A stretch of DNA of 64,000 bases from contig CAXXPV010000003.1 of NCBI GenBank assembly GCA_963675935.2, positions 434,001 through 498,000 of the forward strand. The letters run 5' to 3'. The notes beneath the pieces were generated by a model. That model was not told the origin of the DNA, did not search any database, and saw nothing but the letters and a program-made list of their open reading frames with translations. Position 1 is the stretch's first letter, and each line of letters opens with the position of its first letter. Shown here piece by piece: positions 43,497 to 51,755 of the stretch. Source of the stretch: G963675935 sp963675935 (GTDB lineage Bacteria > Planctomycetota > Planctomycetia > Pirellulales > Thermoguttaceae). Position numbers and translations under genes: made by a program.

Positions 43497-44018
43497 CTAT
43501 TCGCTCTTCGGCGGGGTTTTCTTGCCCTGGAACCGTTCTTTCAACTGCTCCTGCTGCTCGGGAGTCAAAAGGGCCAAAACCTTGCCCATGAAATCGCGTT
43601 GCAGCGGAGCCATCTCCTTGCCGATCTCTTGCAACTTCGTTTTTTGTTCGTCGGTGAGCTTGAGCGCCGCGCTGACGGCCTCGGAAATTTCGCGGCCCTT
43701 CTTGCCGGCGGCGACGGCCTTTTTGGCCGCTTCGTCGCGGGCTTTTTTTTGCTCGTCGGTCAAAACCGCTTCCATTTTTTCGATGATCCCCTTGGTCTTC
43801 GCGCTGAACTCCTTGTTCAACTCCTCGGCTTTTACTTTCTGCTCGTCAGACAAGTTCAGGCCCTTGAACAGCGCGGGCAGCGGGTTTTCGGCCTGTTTTA
43901 CGGCCGGCTTCGTGGTGTCGGCCTTCTTCTCGTCGGCCTTCTTTTCCTCGGCAGCCCCAACGGCCACGGCCAGCATGAACGACACGATCAAGGCCGACGC
44001 GGCATGTGCAAATTTCAT
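43497..44018 (-). CDS. Periplasmic Spy/CpxP-like (LTxxQ) protein
   Basis: 173 residues with signal peptide MKFAHAASALIVSFMLAVAVGA. The mature protein is highly charged and helical with three LTxxQ-like repeats: LSDEQKVKAEELNKEF, LTDEQKKARDEAAKKA and LTDEQKTKLQEIGKEMAPLQ, ending LTPEQQEQLKERF. These define a helical fold like the periplasmic chaperone/metal-response proteins Spy and CpxP; whether it is a chaperone here is inference. A K/E/A-rich linker precedes the fold. It is transcribed toward the metal permease gene. Confidence 0.85.
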   Translation of the reverse strand: MKFAHAASALIVSFMLAVAVGAAEEKKADEKKADTTKPAVKQAENPLPALFKGLNLSDEQKVKAEELNKEFSAKTKGIIEKMEAVLTDEQKKARDEAAKKAVAAGKKGREISEAVSAALKLTDEQKTKLQEIGKEMAPLQRDFMGKVLALLTPEQQEQLKERFQGKKTPPKSE

Positions 44019-44137
44019 GAAAATTCTCGCAGTTCCCCAAGTGTTGATAAAATTCTCAAAACCACGGCAATGCGTAAGTGTACCACAATTGGGACGCAAA
44101 GTGGACAGGTCCATATTTTCGGCTATTTTGCAGTCGC

Positions 44138-44488
44138 TTACCAATCGCTCAAAAACTCCAGACGGTCGCGCATGGATTCAGCATCGAGTGTGCTGGAAAG
44201 ATGAAGCAGGCCGCGCACCACGTCGCCGACCGGTCGTTGGTTTGACACGATGATGCCCGCATGGTGGCGGCCCTGACGCAGCCAAGCCGTGTGAAGTCCA
44301 GCGAAATGAGCAACATTGAACGTGATGAGTACACGACCTTCGGCCAATGCCCACTTCAGTTGGGATTCATCAGCTTGTCCTCTGTGATCGACCTCGGGCG
44401 TGGAGAGGGCGTCGATTCTTGCGCGTCGCAGCGCTACGGCGACCGCACTGTAAACATCCTCGTCCGTGAAGAAACGGATGGCGGCCAT
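44138..44488 (-). CDS. DUF5615 PIN-like toxin
   Basis: 116-residue PIN-like protein: FFTDEDVYSAVAVALRRARI has the DExx start of the family, followed by EVDHRGQADESQLKWALAEG, RVLITFNVAHFA and HHAGIIVSNQRPVGDVVRGL. These conserved acidic positions (D, E, D and N) form a presumed metal-dependent RNase site. Its ATG overlaps the stop of the DUF433 gene by 1 bp (TGATG), the typical antitoxin-toxin coupling. Confidence 0.85.
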   Translation of the reverse strand: MAAIRFFTDEDVYSAVAVALRRARIDALSTPEVDHRGQADESQLKWALAEGRVLITFNVAHFAGLHTAWLRQGRHHAGIIVSNQRPVGDVVRGLLHLSSTLDAESMRDRLEFLSDW

Positions 44489-44769
44489 CAGGTGGAGCGG
44501 CTCCCGATCAGACGAGCCTTTACCGATGCTTCCTCGTCGCAAGCCAGACTGGCGTCAATCTCGTCCAGATGGTCGTAGGCGTAGGCCAGGGCGTCGTGAA
44601 CGTCGGCTGGCCGAAGCCCTGGGTATTGCTGCAAGATATCTTCAACGCCCATGCCCTGCCGGTAACACGTCAGAATCGTGGCCACGCGAATTCGAGACCC
44701 CGCCACGACGGGCTGGCCGCCACACCGGGCTGTGTCGATTTCTATATTTCGATAATCCAGTTTGGGCAT
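44488..44769 (-). CDS. DUF433 antitoxin
   Basis: 93-residue helix-turn-helix protein of the DUF433 family: YRNIEIDTARCGGQPVVAGS, RIRVATILTCYRQGMGVEDI, LQQYPGLRPADVHDALAYAY. This is the well known partner of DUF5615 toxins; it would bind DNA and neutralise the toxin. ATG 44769 has GAAGA about 9 bp upstream; an in-frame ATG at 44793 would add eight residues. Confidence 0.88.
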   Translation of the reverse strand: MPKLDYRNIEIDTARCGGQPVVAGSRIRVATILTCYRQGMGVEDILQQYPGLRPADVHDALAYAYDHLDEIDASLACDEEASVKARLIGSRST

Positions 44770-44879
44770 GGCGTGAAATCTTCGATCGGGCATGACTCGA
44801 GACCACTTCTATTATATTTATTATACCACGGGGGGTAGCTTTGGCCAACCAGGGAGACAAAGAGGAACGGACATGCCTA

Positions 44880-45287
44880 TTAGCGCCCGGCTTCCCAATC
44901 CTGAACAACCAGCCCAGGAACACAATTAAATTCTCTTGTGTTGTGTGTGACCAGCGTCAATCCGTTGGCAAGAGCAATCGCGGCAATCAAAAGATCGTGA
45001 GCCCCGATGCTATCGCCGGTTCGTTCGAGTTCGGCGCGGATAGGCCCATACGCCCGAGCAGCCGAATCATCAAACGGGAGAGAACGAAAACGATTCAGGA
45101 AGTTCTCTTGGACAAGCGCGGTTTTCTCGGGTGAGCGGCTCTTGGCAGCCCCGAATAAGAGTTCCGCACGAACCACGGAACACACGGAAATACGCTCATC
45201 CCCAGCCAAATCGATGCGTTCGCGCAACACCGTGGATCGCCCATTGAGATACACGATGCAGGAATTTGTGTCGAGCAAGAACATCAT
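44880..45287 (-). CDS. vapC: VapC-type PIN-domain toxin
   Basis: 135-residue PIN ribonuclease. Acidic site residues are visible in MMFLLDTNSCIVYLNG (Asp7), VVRAELLFGAAKS (Glu), and GAHDLLIAAIALANGLTLVT (Asp), with the terminal THNTREFNCVPGLVVQDW typical of tRNA/rRNA-cutting VapC toxins. Its ATG overlaps the upstream small gene's stop by 4 bp, so the two form an antitoxin-toxin pair. Confidence 0.93.
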   Translation of the reverse strand: MMFLLDTNSCIVYLNGRSTVLRERIDLAGDERISVCSVVRAELLFGAAKSRSPEKTALVQENFLNRFRSLPFDDSAARAYGPIRAELERTGDSIGAHDLLIAAIALANGLTLVTHNTREFNCVPGLVVQDWEAGR

Positions 45288-45535
45288 ACTGACCAGTCTC
45301 GCTGCTGAAGGGGCAAATCCGGCGGTTCTTCCAGCCCTAATCCGGCGCAGGAGCCGTAAGTTCGCTCGACGAAGTCATGCCAATCCGAATCGCTGGAATC
45401 GCACGCAGGCGATGGCCCTGGCAAAGGCTGGATCGTGACGATAACCCGCGTTCGAGCATCGTTGACGCCCAAGGGGACGCGCAACTCCAGGACGCCGTCC
45501 ACCCCCACTTCCGATTCCAGTTGTACAGACTTCAT
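45284..45535 (-). CDS. Putative antitoxin partner of VapC
   Basis: 83-residue protein: MKSVQLESEVGVDGVLELRV, PLGVNDARTRVIVTIQPLPG, then an acidic tail with DWHDFVERTYGSCAGLGLEE. The N-terminus has the strand pattern of AbrB/DUF104-like antitoxins (VLELRVP); the C-terminal acidic/aromatic tail would cover the toxin. Position, size and the ATGA overlap with VapC are the main evidence. Confidence 0.75.
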   Translation of the reverse strand: MKSVQLESEVGVDGVLELRVPLGVNDARTRVIVTIQPLPGPSPACDSSDSDWHDFVERTYGSCAGLGLEEPPDLPLQQRDWSV

Positions 45536-45629
45536 GGTATTTTCCTCCCCCTGCATCCTATCGCCCGAGCCTATTGTACCACCCATCCGCGCCGCCGCCC
45601 ACCACCCCATCCGCGCCCCACATGACGCA

Positions 45630-45706
45630 AAGGGGACAGGTCCATGTCTTCGGCCAATCGTTTGTCTGCAAAGTGCGTTTTCTCGCCGAAAAATGGACCA
45701 GCCCCC
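45630..45706. repeat. Family J inverted repeat, type 2, copy 2
   Basis: GGGGACAGGTCCATGTCTTC and GAAAAATGGACCAGCCCCC arms; a match to 43407-43481. It separates the toxin-antitoxin genes from nth. Confidence 0.82.
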
Positions 45707-45722
45707 GCAGACTCCACCGTCT

Positions 45723-46373
45723 TCAAGATTCCACGCCGATTTTCGGGCAAACCTTCGCCAGCGGACACTCGCCACAGTTCGGCTTCCGAGCGGTGCAACA
45801 ACGCCGGCCGTGCTGAATCAGTCGATGGCTAAGCGCGATCCACTCCTTCTCGGCGAACTGCTCCATCAAATCGCGTTCGACCTTCTCCGGGTCTTTTTCG
45901 GCGGAAAGCCCAAGACGGCGGACGATTCGCCCGACGTGCGTATCGACCACCACGCCGACGGCCCGATGAAAGGCCGTGCCCAAAACCACGTTGGCGGTCT
46001 TTCGACCGACGCCGGGCAGTTCGACCAACTCGTCGAGCGTGTCGGGCACTTGTCCATCGTATTTATCGAGCAACATCCGGCAGCAATTTTGGATGTTCTT
46101 GGCCTTGTTGCGGAAGAAGCCGGTCGGCTGGATGTCGCGTTCCAGTTCGGCTAACCCAACCTGGGCATAGTCGGCCGCCGTAGGATATTTTCGGAACAGC
46201 TCGGGCGTGAGCTGGTTGACCCGCACGTCGGTGCATTGCGCCGAGAGAATCGTGGCCACCAACAGTTCGAGCGGCGACGAGAATTGCAACGAGCAGACGG
46301 CGTCGGGATAGGCGGCGGCCAGCAGCCGGGCGATGTGGGCGGCGCGGCGTTTTTTTGCGGTGTCGGCTGGCAT
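45723..46373 (-). CDS. nth: Endonuclease III (DNA glycosylase/AP lyase)
   Basis: 216-residue base-excision repair enzyme removing oxidised pyrimidines. The helix-hairpin-helix is LPGVGRKTANVVL with catalytic Lys125; catalytic Asp144 is in VDTHVGRIVRRL; the [4Fe-4S] cluster cysteines at the C-terminus follow the C-x6-C-x2-C-x5-C pattern (CTARKPNCGECPLAKVC). AAGGA about 10 bp upstream favours ATG 46373; an in-frame ATG at 46409 would add 12 residues. Confidence 0.97.
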   Translation of the reverse strand: MPADTAKKRRAAHIARLLAAAYPDAVCSLQFSSPLELLVATILSAQCTDVRVNQLTPELFRKYPTAADYAQVGLAELERDIQPTGFFRNKAKNIQNCCRMLLDKYDGQVPDTLDELVELPGVGRKTANVVLGTAFHRAVGVVVDTHVGRIVRRLGLSAEKDPEKVERDLMEQFAEKEWIALSHRLIQHGRRCCTARKPNCGECPLAKVCPKIGVES

Positions 46374-46481
46374 GGAAGGGCGATCCTTGCGTGAGATGGG
46401 AGTAGGCATTTTGACGCCGCCGGCGCGGTTCTGTCAAGCGTCAACGAAAACAACACTGTAGTGACATTATCGAGTTGGTGT

Positions 46482-46651
46482 ACCCCTGCCGGCTTGTCCG
46501 GCAGGTGAAGAAGTTTGGTCGGCTACCGTCCGGCGGGATAGCTTGCCAAACTCATTCACCTGCCGGACGAGCCGGCAGGGGTCGCAACGAGTTATGGCCA
46601 TTCTCTAGCCGTCCAAACTTATCCACCCGCCAGACAAGCTGGCGGGGGTCG
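46482..46651. repeat. Multi-hairpin element, family F, locus 3 (three hairpins)
   Basis: Hairpins CCTGCCGG-CTTGT-CCGGCAGG (46487), CCTGCCGG-ACGAG-CCGGCAGG (46559) and CCCGCCAG-ACAAG-CTGGCGGG (46626), flanked by GGTGAAGAAGTTTGGTCGGC, GCCAAACTCATTCACC and TAGCCGTCCAAACTTATCCA. Order plus, minus, minus as at 11448. It fills most of the gap between nth and the Lon-N gene. Confidence 0.88.
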
Positions 46652-46745
46652 AATGAAACCCAATAATGATGCTACAGTCTCGCAAAAATTGGCCTTTTCC
46701 CAACCGGCTGCCTATAATCGAAAGTGGGGGCGGGAGACGCGGCAC

Positions 46746-47450
46746 ATGGCGATTTTCGACAATCCATCATTTTCCTCCGACGATTTTCTCGGCCGGGTGC
46801 GGCTGTTTCCGCTGCCGAATCTCGTGCTGTTCCCGCACGTCATGCAGCCGTTGCACATTTTCGAGCCGCGCTACCGCGATCTGCTCGAAGACGCCTTGGC
46901 CGACGATCGGCTCATCGCCATGGCGGCCTTGGCCCCAGGCTGGGAACGCGATTACGCCGGCCGGCCCGCGTTGTATCCGACGGCCTGTCTGGGACGAATC
47001 ATCGCGTGTTGCCAATTGGACGACGGCGCCTACAACGTGTTGCTGCTGGGGTTGTGTCGGGTGCGGCTATTGCGGGAATTGTCGCCCTCGCGGCAATTTC
47101 GCGTGGCCGAGGCGGAACTGCGCGGCGACAAATGCTTCGCCGGCTCCCTGGCACGGCAAAATATATTGCGACGAAAAATCCACGAGGCGCTCCTGCGGAT
47201 TCTGCCGATCCTGCCCGAGGCCGAGGAGCAGTTGGACCAACTCCTCGGCGGCGACGTGCCGCTGGGCGTGTTGACCGACGTCGTCGGCTTCATGCTCGAC
47301 ATCGACCTGGGGCAAAAGCAATCGCTGTTGGCCGAGGTCGATGTGCTGCGTCGGGCGAAGTTGTTGTTGCGGCACTTGTCGGAGGTCGCTGCGTCGATGA
47401 CGGCCGCCCGCGCGGCGTCGAGTTTCCCGCCTGAGTTCAGCTTGAATTGA
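46746..47450 (+). CDS. LON substrate-binding-domain protein
   Basis: 234-residue stand-alone version of the N-terminal domain of Lon protease: VRLFPLPNLVLFPHVMQPLH, IFEPRYRDLLEDALADDRLI and CLGRIIACCQLDDGAYNVLL are the diagnostic blocks, followed by a helical C-terminal part (LLAEVDVLRRAKLLLRHLSE). No AAA or protease domain is present. Such proteins may bind misfolded or specific substrates; the role is not established. ATG 46746 fits the homology boundary. Confidence 0.9.
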   Translation: MAIFDNPSFSSDDFLGRVRLFPLPNLVLFPHVMQPLHIFEPRYRDLLEDALADDRLIAMAALAPGWERDYAGRPALYPTACLGRIIACCQLDDGAYNVLLLGLCRVRLLRELSPSRQFRVAEAELRGDKCFAGSLARQNILRRKIHEALLRILPILPEAEEQLDQLLGGDVPLGVLTDVVGFMLDIDLGQKQSLLAEVDVLRRAKLLLRHLSEVAASMTAARAASSFPPEFSLN

Positions 47451-47473
47451 CACGGCCGATCAATTTTTGAAAG

Positions 47474-47556
47474 TAGGGTGGGACAAGCGAAGCGCAGTCC
47501 CACCAAAAAACCGTGGAAAACGCATGGTGGGACTGCGCTTCGCTTGTCCCACCCTA
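47474..47556. repeat. Family C palindrome, copy 3
   Basis: Left arm TAGGGTGGGACAAGCGAAGC and right arm GCTTCGCTTGTCCCACCCTA are exact inverted copies; the variable middle is GAAG. It lies upstream of folE. Confidence 0.92.
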
Positions 47557-47654
47557 CCCGCTGAATCCACCTTGTTCCCGCCACCGGCTTGACCGTCCCG
47601 CCGCCGGCTCCTAAGATGAAAGATTACAGAATCCCCCCATCAAGGTAATAAAAA

Positions 47655-48305
47655 GTGGTTCTCGATAGCAATTCCCCTGAATTCACCGCCGACGAGCCGA
47701 ACGACGAGGCCGACGCCGAGGATGTTTCCTTGACGACGCCGGTCGATCGGCCGCGCATCGAGCGGGCCGTGCGCGAGATTTTGATAGCGGTGGGCGAAAA
47801 TCCCGACCGCGAGGGGTTGCGTGACACTCCCGCTCGCGTGGCCCGCATGTACGCCGAACTGTTCGGCGGTTTGCATCTTGACCCTCGCCGCCATTTGCGA
47901 AAATTTTTCACCGAGGCGTGCGACGAAGTGGTGTTGGTGCGCGACATCAGTTTCAACAGCATGTGCGAGCATCACATGCTTCCGTTCACGGGCAAGGCCC
48001 ACGTGGCCTATTTGCCCGGCGAGCGGGTGATCGGGCTAAGCAAGCTGGCCCGGGTGGTCGAAGAGGTCGCCCGGCGTCCGCAGGTGCAGGAGCGCATGAC
48101 GGAGCAGATCGCCAACCTGCTGGTCGAGGAATTGCACGCGAAGGGCGTGGCCGTGGTGATCGAGGCGGTTCATACGTGCATGACCATTCGCGGCGTCCGC
48201 AAGCCGGGCGCGGTTTGCGTCACGTCGGCCATGAAGGGTTGTTTCCGCACGAAGTCCTCGACCCGCGCGGAATTGATGACGTTGATTTATGGAGACCGGA
48301 GGTAG
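47655..48305 (+). CDS. folE: GTP cyclohydrolase I
   Basis: 216-residue enzyme opening the folate/tetrahydropterin pathway (GTP to dihydroneopterin triphosphate). Zinc ligands lie in NSMCEHHMLPF (Cys and His) and in AVHTCMTIRGVRKPGA (Cys); VIGLSKLARVVE, the GTP-binding RRPQVQERMT and SAMKGCFRTKSSTRAEL are all present. The N-terminal 32 residues are an acidic extension. GTG 47655 with AAGG 10 bp upstream is the best start. Confidence 0.97.
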   Translation: MVLDSNSPEFTADEPNDEADAEDVSLTTPVDRPRIERAVREILIAVGENPDREGLRDTPARVARMYAELFGGLHLDPRRHLRKFFTEACDEVVLVRDISFNSMCEHHMLPFTGKAHVAYLPGERVIGLSKLARVVEEVARRPQVQERMTEQIANLLVEELHAKGVAVVIEAVHTCMTIRGVRKPGAVCVTSAMKGCFRTKSSTRAELMTLIYGDRR

Positions 48306-48340
48306 AATTGCCCCTCAGAATAGTAGTGCAATATTGGAAT

Positions 48341-48412
48341 GTTTAGCCGGCGGGCTCGCCCGCCGCGTTTTGAGGCGACATCCCACGCGGCGAGCAAGCT
48401 CGCCGGCTAAAC
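48341..48412. repeat. Family D palindrome, copy 4
   Basis: Left arm GTTTAGCC with hairpin GGCGGG-CTCG-CCCGCC; right arm has GGCGAG-CAAG-CTCGCC then GGCTAAAC. The two stems differ from each other but each is self-complementary. A looser outer symmetry (GCAATATTGGAATG / CGACATTGCAATA) extends it. Confidence 0.85.
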
Positions 48413-48452
48413 GACATTGCAATACTTTTCCGATGATCAATAAACAGTCGCC

Positions 48453-51400
48453 ATGCCCCCACTCGACCCCCAGCGCGAGCGAATCCAGGACGACATCCGT
48501 GGGCTGATCGCCGGCGAGGTGCGGTGCGACGACGTTTTTTGCCAGCTTTTCGCCAGCGACGCGAGCATCTACGAGATTCGACCGCTGGCGGTCGTCCGCC
48601 CACGCAATGCGAACGACGTTTCAGCGTGCGTACATTACGCTGCCGCGAAGAAGATTCCGATTCACGCCCGGGGCGCAGGCACCGGCGTGGCGGGCGAATC
48701 GCTCGGGCCGGGGCTGGTCCTCGATTTTTCGGCCCATCTGCGCCGCGTCATTCGCATCGACCCCGATCGGGTTCGCGTGCAACCCGGCGTGGTGCTCGAA
48801 CGGCTCAACGAGTCGCTGCGTCCCTCGGGCAGGCTGTTCGGTCCCGATCCCGCCGCGAGCGACGTCACCACGGTTGGAAGCATGATCGCCGTCGATGCCG
48901 CCGGCAGCCGATGGCTGAAATACGGTTCGACCGGGCGTCGCGTGCAGAGTCTTCAAGTGGTTTTGGCCGACGGCACGGTCCTTGAATTCGGCCGCGAGCC
49001 GATCGCCAATGGCGTCAGCACGAGCACCATTCCACGAAAAAAGGAACTGGTCGATCGATTGGCCGCGCTTTTGGCCGACAAGGCCGAGGTGATTCGTCAA
49101 AACCAACTGAAGACCGCTCAAAATCATTGCGGCTACAATCTGGTCGATGTGTTGGGCGAAGATTCCATCGACGTGGCCCGGCTGTTGGTCGGTTCGGAAG
49201 GCACGCTGGCCATTGTGACCGAGGCGACGCTGGAGACCGATCCGATCGTGCGTCATCGGGGCGTGGCGTTGCTGCTGTTCGACAGCGTGGAGAAGGCTGC
49301 CCGCGCGGTGCCCGACATTTTGGCCCATCACCCGACGGCGTGCGATTTGATGGACCGGCGTCATTTGAGTCTAGCGCGGGAAGCCGAGCCGCGTTACAAC
49401 CAGTTGATTCCGGCGGAGAGCGAGGCCGTGCTGCTGGTCGAGCAGGACGGCGACGATCCGCAAGACGTGCGCACCCGGCTGCACAGGCTGGTTCACGAAC
49501 TGTGGCAGCAGCGGCGGCTGGCGTTCGGCGCCAGGCTGGCCTTCGAGGAAGACGAGACGGAGTTGTTCTGGCGTCTGGTCGATCAAGCGCAGCCGACGTT
49601 GTATCGGTTGCCCGGTCCGAGCCGTCCGCTGCCTATCGTCGAGGACATGGCGGTTTCGCCCGACGCGCTGCCCGACTTTCTGGTGCGGATGCAAAACGTG
49701 CTCAAGCGGAACCAGGTGACGGCTTCGCTCTATTGCCACGCCGGCCAGGGCCAGCTTCACGTCCAGCCGTTTCTCGAATTGGCCGGCCCCGATGACGTGT
49801 TGCGGATGCGGCGGCTGGCCGAAGAATTGTACGAAGAGATTTTCGCGGTCCACGGAACCATCAGCGGCGAACACGCCTGCGGGCTGAGCCGCTCGGCGTT
49901 CGTCCGCCGGCAAGCCGGCCCGCTGTTCGACGTGTTTGTCGAAATCAAGCGGATATTCGATCCCGAAAACATTTTGAATCCCGGCAAGATCGTCGGCGTG
50001 GATTCCGATCTGTTGGTTCGCCACATTCGACCGCCGATTCCGGCTGTGGGCGGGGCGAAGCCCGCCGCTCCGCCTGCCGTTTGCGGACCGGGAGCCTCCG
50101 TCATTCTGAGCGCAGCGAAGAATCTCTGGCGAACTCGCCGCGTCAACGGGATTCTTCGCTGCGCTCAGAATGACGGAGGCTGCGCTCAGAATGACGGAGG
50201 CCACCAGAATGACGGAGGCCCGATGAACGGTTCCGCCGCTGGCTTGATCGAGGCGTCCGCGTCAACGGACGACGAAGCGTCGCCGGAGTTGCGCAATCTC
50301 GTCGAATTGCAGTTGAACTGGGAGCCGTCGCACGTAAGCGGCTCGGTCGAGGCGTGCAACCGCTGCGGCGAGTGCCGCACGCAATCGCCCACGCTGAGGA
50401 TGTGCCCGATCTTTCGCTCGATGCCAACCGAAGAAGCGTCGCCGCGGGCGAAGGTCAACCTGATTCGCGGCGTCTTGACCGGCACACTCGATCTAAATGT
50501 TTTGACCAGCGACGAGTTCAAGACCATCGCCGACTTGTGCGTGCATTGCCACGCCTGCCGGCTCGAGTGTCCGGCCGGGGTCGATGTGCCTCGTCTGATG
50601 TGCGAGAGCAAGGGGGCCTTCGTGGCGGCCAACGGTTTCTCGCCGGCCGACTGGGCCATGACGCGGCTCGACGTGCTCGGCACGTTCGGCGGGCTGATCG
50701 CCCCGGCGGCCAATTGGGCGCTGGCCAATCGCCAAACGCGGTGGCTTTTGGAAAAAACGCTGGGTATCGCCCAGGGGCGAAAACTGCCCCGCGTGGCCTC
50801 ACGCAATTTTTTGCGGCGCGCGGCGCGGCGGCGACTCACGCGGCCCTCGCGCCACGGCGGGCAAAAAGTCCTCTACTTCGTCGATGCCTACGCCAACTAC
50901 TTCGATCCGCAACTGGCCGAAGCGGCAGTCGCCATCCTCGAACACAACGGACTGGCCGTCTACGTCCATCCCGAGCAGTGGCAATCGGGAATGCCGGCGA
51001 TTGCTTCCGGCGCGCGCGACCGGGCGCGAAAAATCGCCGAACACAACATCGCCCTGTTGGCCGAGGCGGTTCGCCAGGGCTATCACATCGTCGCCACCGA
51101 GCCGTCGGCGGCCCTCTGCCTGACGCACGAATACCTCCAGTTGATCGACGACGACGACGCCCGGCTCGTGGCCGCGCACAGCAGCGAGGCGGGCAGTTTT
51201 CTTTGGAAAATGCACACGCTGGGCCAACTGCAACTCGATTTCCGGCCGCTGAACGTCACGCTCGGATATCATTTGCCTTGCCATCTGAGAGCACTGAAGG
51301 TCGGTTCGCCCGGCGAAAGCCTGTTGGGGCTGATTCCCGGCCTCCGGCTGCATCGCCTCGACGGCGGCTGCTCCGGCATGGCCGGCACGTTCGGCCTTCT

Positions 51401-51632
51401 GCACAAGAACTATCGGAGCAGTTTGCGGGCGGGCCTGAAGCTCATTGCCCGGCTTCGGCGGCCCGATCTCCAGGCGGGCACGACGGAGTGCAGCGCCTGC
51501 AAAATCCAAATGGAGCAAGGCACGACCAAACCGACGATCCACCCCGCCAAACTGTTGGCCCTGTCCTACGGCTTGATGCCCGAGCTCGCGAGGTTGTTGA
51601 ATTCACCCGGCCAGGAGTTGATTGTTACGTAA
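48453..51632 (+). CDS. FAD-linked oxidase fused to Fe-S domain (D-lactate/glycolate oxidase type)
   Basis: 1059 residues. The N-terminal FAD-binding 4 domain (about 45-190) has IHARGAGTGVAGESLGPGLV and SDVTTVGSMIAVDAAGSRWL; the FAD-oxidase C domain runs to about 530 (EHACGLSRS, PENILNPGKIVG). Two 4Fe-4S motifs follow (CNRCGECRTQSPTLRMCP and CVHCHACRLECPAGVDVPRL), then a cysteine-rich heterodisulfide-reductase-like domain (LPCHLRAL, GGCSGMAGTFGLL, TTECSACKIQMEQGT). This is the GlcD-GlpC fusion type that oxidises a 2-hydroxyacid and passes electrons to the membrane pool. Residues about 547-589 come from a family A palindrome (50092-50220) inserted in frame between the flavin and Fe-S parts. Confidence 0.93.
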   Translation: MPPLDPQRERIQDDIRGLIAGEVRCDDVFCQLFASDASIYEIRPLAVVRPRNANDVSACVHYAAAKKIPIHARGAGTGVAGESLGPGLVLDFSAHLRRVIRIDPDRVRVQPGVVLERLNESLRPSGRLFGPDPAASDVTTVGSMIAVDAAGSRWLKYGSTGRRVQSLQVVLADGTVLEFGREPIANGVSTSTIPRKKELVDRLAALLADKAEVIRQNQLKTAQNHCGYNLVDVLGEDSIDVARLLVGSEGTLAIVTEATLETDPIVRHRGVALLLFDSVEKAARAVPDILAHHPTACDLMDRRHLSLAREAEPRYNQLIPAESEAVLLVEQDGDDPQDVRTRLHRLVHELWQQRRLAFGARLAFEEDETELFWRLVDQAQPTLYRLPGPSRPLPIVEDMAVSPDALPDFLVRMQNVLKRNQVTASLYCHAGQGQLHVQPFLELAGPDDVLRMRRLAEELYEEIFAVHGTISGEHACGLSRSAFVRRQAGPLFDVFVEIKRIFDPENILNPGKIVGVDSDLLVRHIRPPIPAVGGAKPAAPPAVCGPGASVILSAAKNLWRTRRVNGILRCAQNDGGCAQNDGGHQNDGGPMNGSAAGLIEASASTDDEASPELRNLVELQLNWEPSHVSGSVEACNRCGECRTQSPTLRMCPIFRSMPTEEASPRAKVNLIRGVLTGTLDLNVLTSDEFKTIADLCVHCHACRLECPAGVDVPRLMCESKGAFVAANGFSPADWAMTRLDVLGTFGGLIAPAANWALANRQTRWLLEKTLGIAQGRKLPRVASRNFLRRAARRRLTRPSRHGGQKVLYFVDAYANYFDPQLAEAAVAILEHNGLAVYVHPEQWQSGMPAIASGARDRARKIAEHNIALLAEAVRQGYHIVATEPSAALCLTHEYLQLIDDDDARLVAAHSSEAGSFLWKMHTLGQLQLDFRPLNVTLGYHLPCHLRALKVGSPGESLLGLIPGLRLHRLDGGCSGMAGTFGLLHKNYRSSLRAGLKLIARLRRPDLQAGTTECSACKIQMEQGTTKPTIHPAKLLALSYGLMPELARLLNSPGQELIVT
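50092..50220. repeat. Family A palindrome inside the FAD/Fe-S oxidase gene
   Basis: AGCCTCCGTCATTCTGAGCG and its inverted counterpart ending CAGAATGACGGAGGC enclose the centre; the right end is then repeated twice in shortened form (CAGAATGACGGAGG at 50188 and 50206). On the coding strand it reads VILSAAKNL ... ILRCAQNDGG without a stop, forming the inter-domain linker. Confidence 0.92.
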
Positions 51633-51659
51633 GAAAGCATTGTTGGGGTTACCAGAAAG

Positions 51660-51742
51660 TAGGGTGGGACAAGCGGAGCGCAGTCCCACCAACAACCGCC
51701 GAAAAACGCATGGTGGGACTGCGCTCCGCTTGTCCCACCCTA
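51660..51742. repeat. Family C palindrome, copy 4
   Basis: Arms TAGGGTGGGACAAGCGGAGC and GCTCCGCTTGTCCCACCCTA are exact inverted copies with variable middle GGAG. It fills the gap between the oxidase and the cysteine-cluster gene. Confidence 0.92.
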
Positions 51743-51755
51743 CTTGGATTGTTTC

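Noticed and set aside
42619..44253. 544-codon plus-strand frame over the metal permease and the Spy-like gene
   Set aside because: It overlaps two supported genes in other frames, including one on the opposite strand, and passes through the family J repeats.
46482..46651. Integron attC sites
   Set aside because: Hairpins of similar size occur, but there are no cassettes between them, no integrase, and the CTTGT loop and flanks do not match attC core sites.
50092..50220. Inteins or a frameshift joining two genes
   Set aside because: The segment lacks intein blocks and the frame is continuous; it matches a dispersed palindrome.
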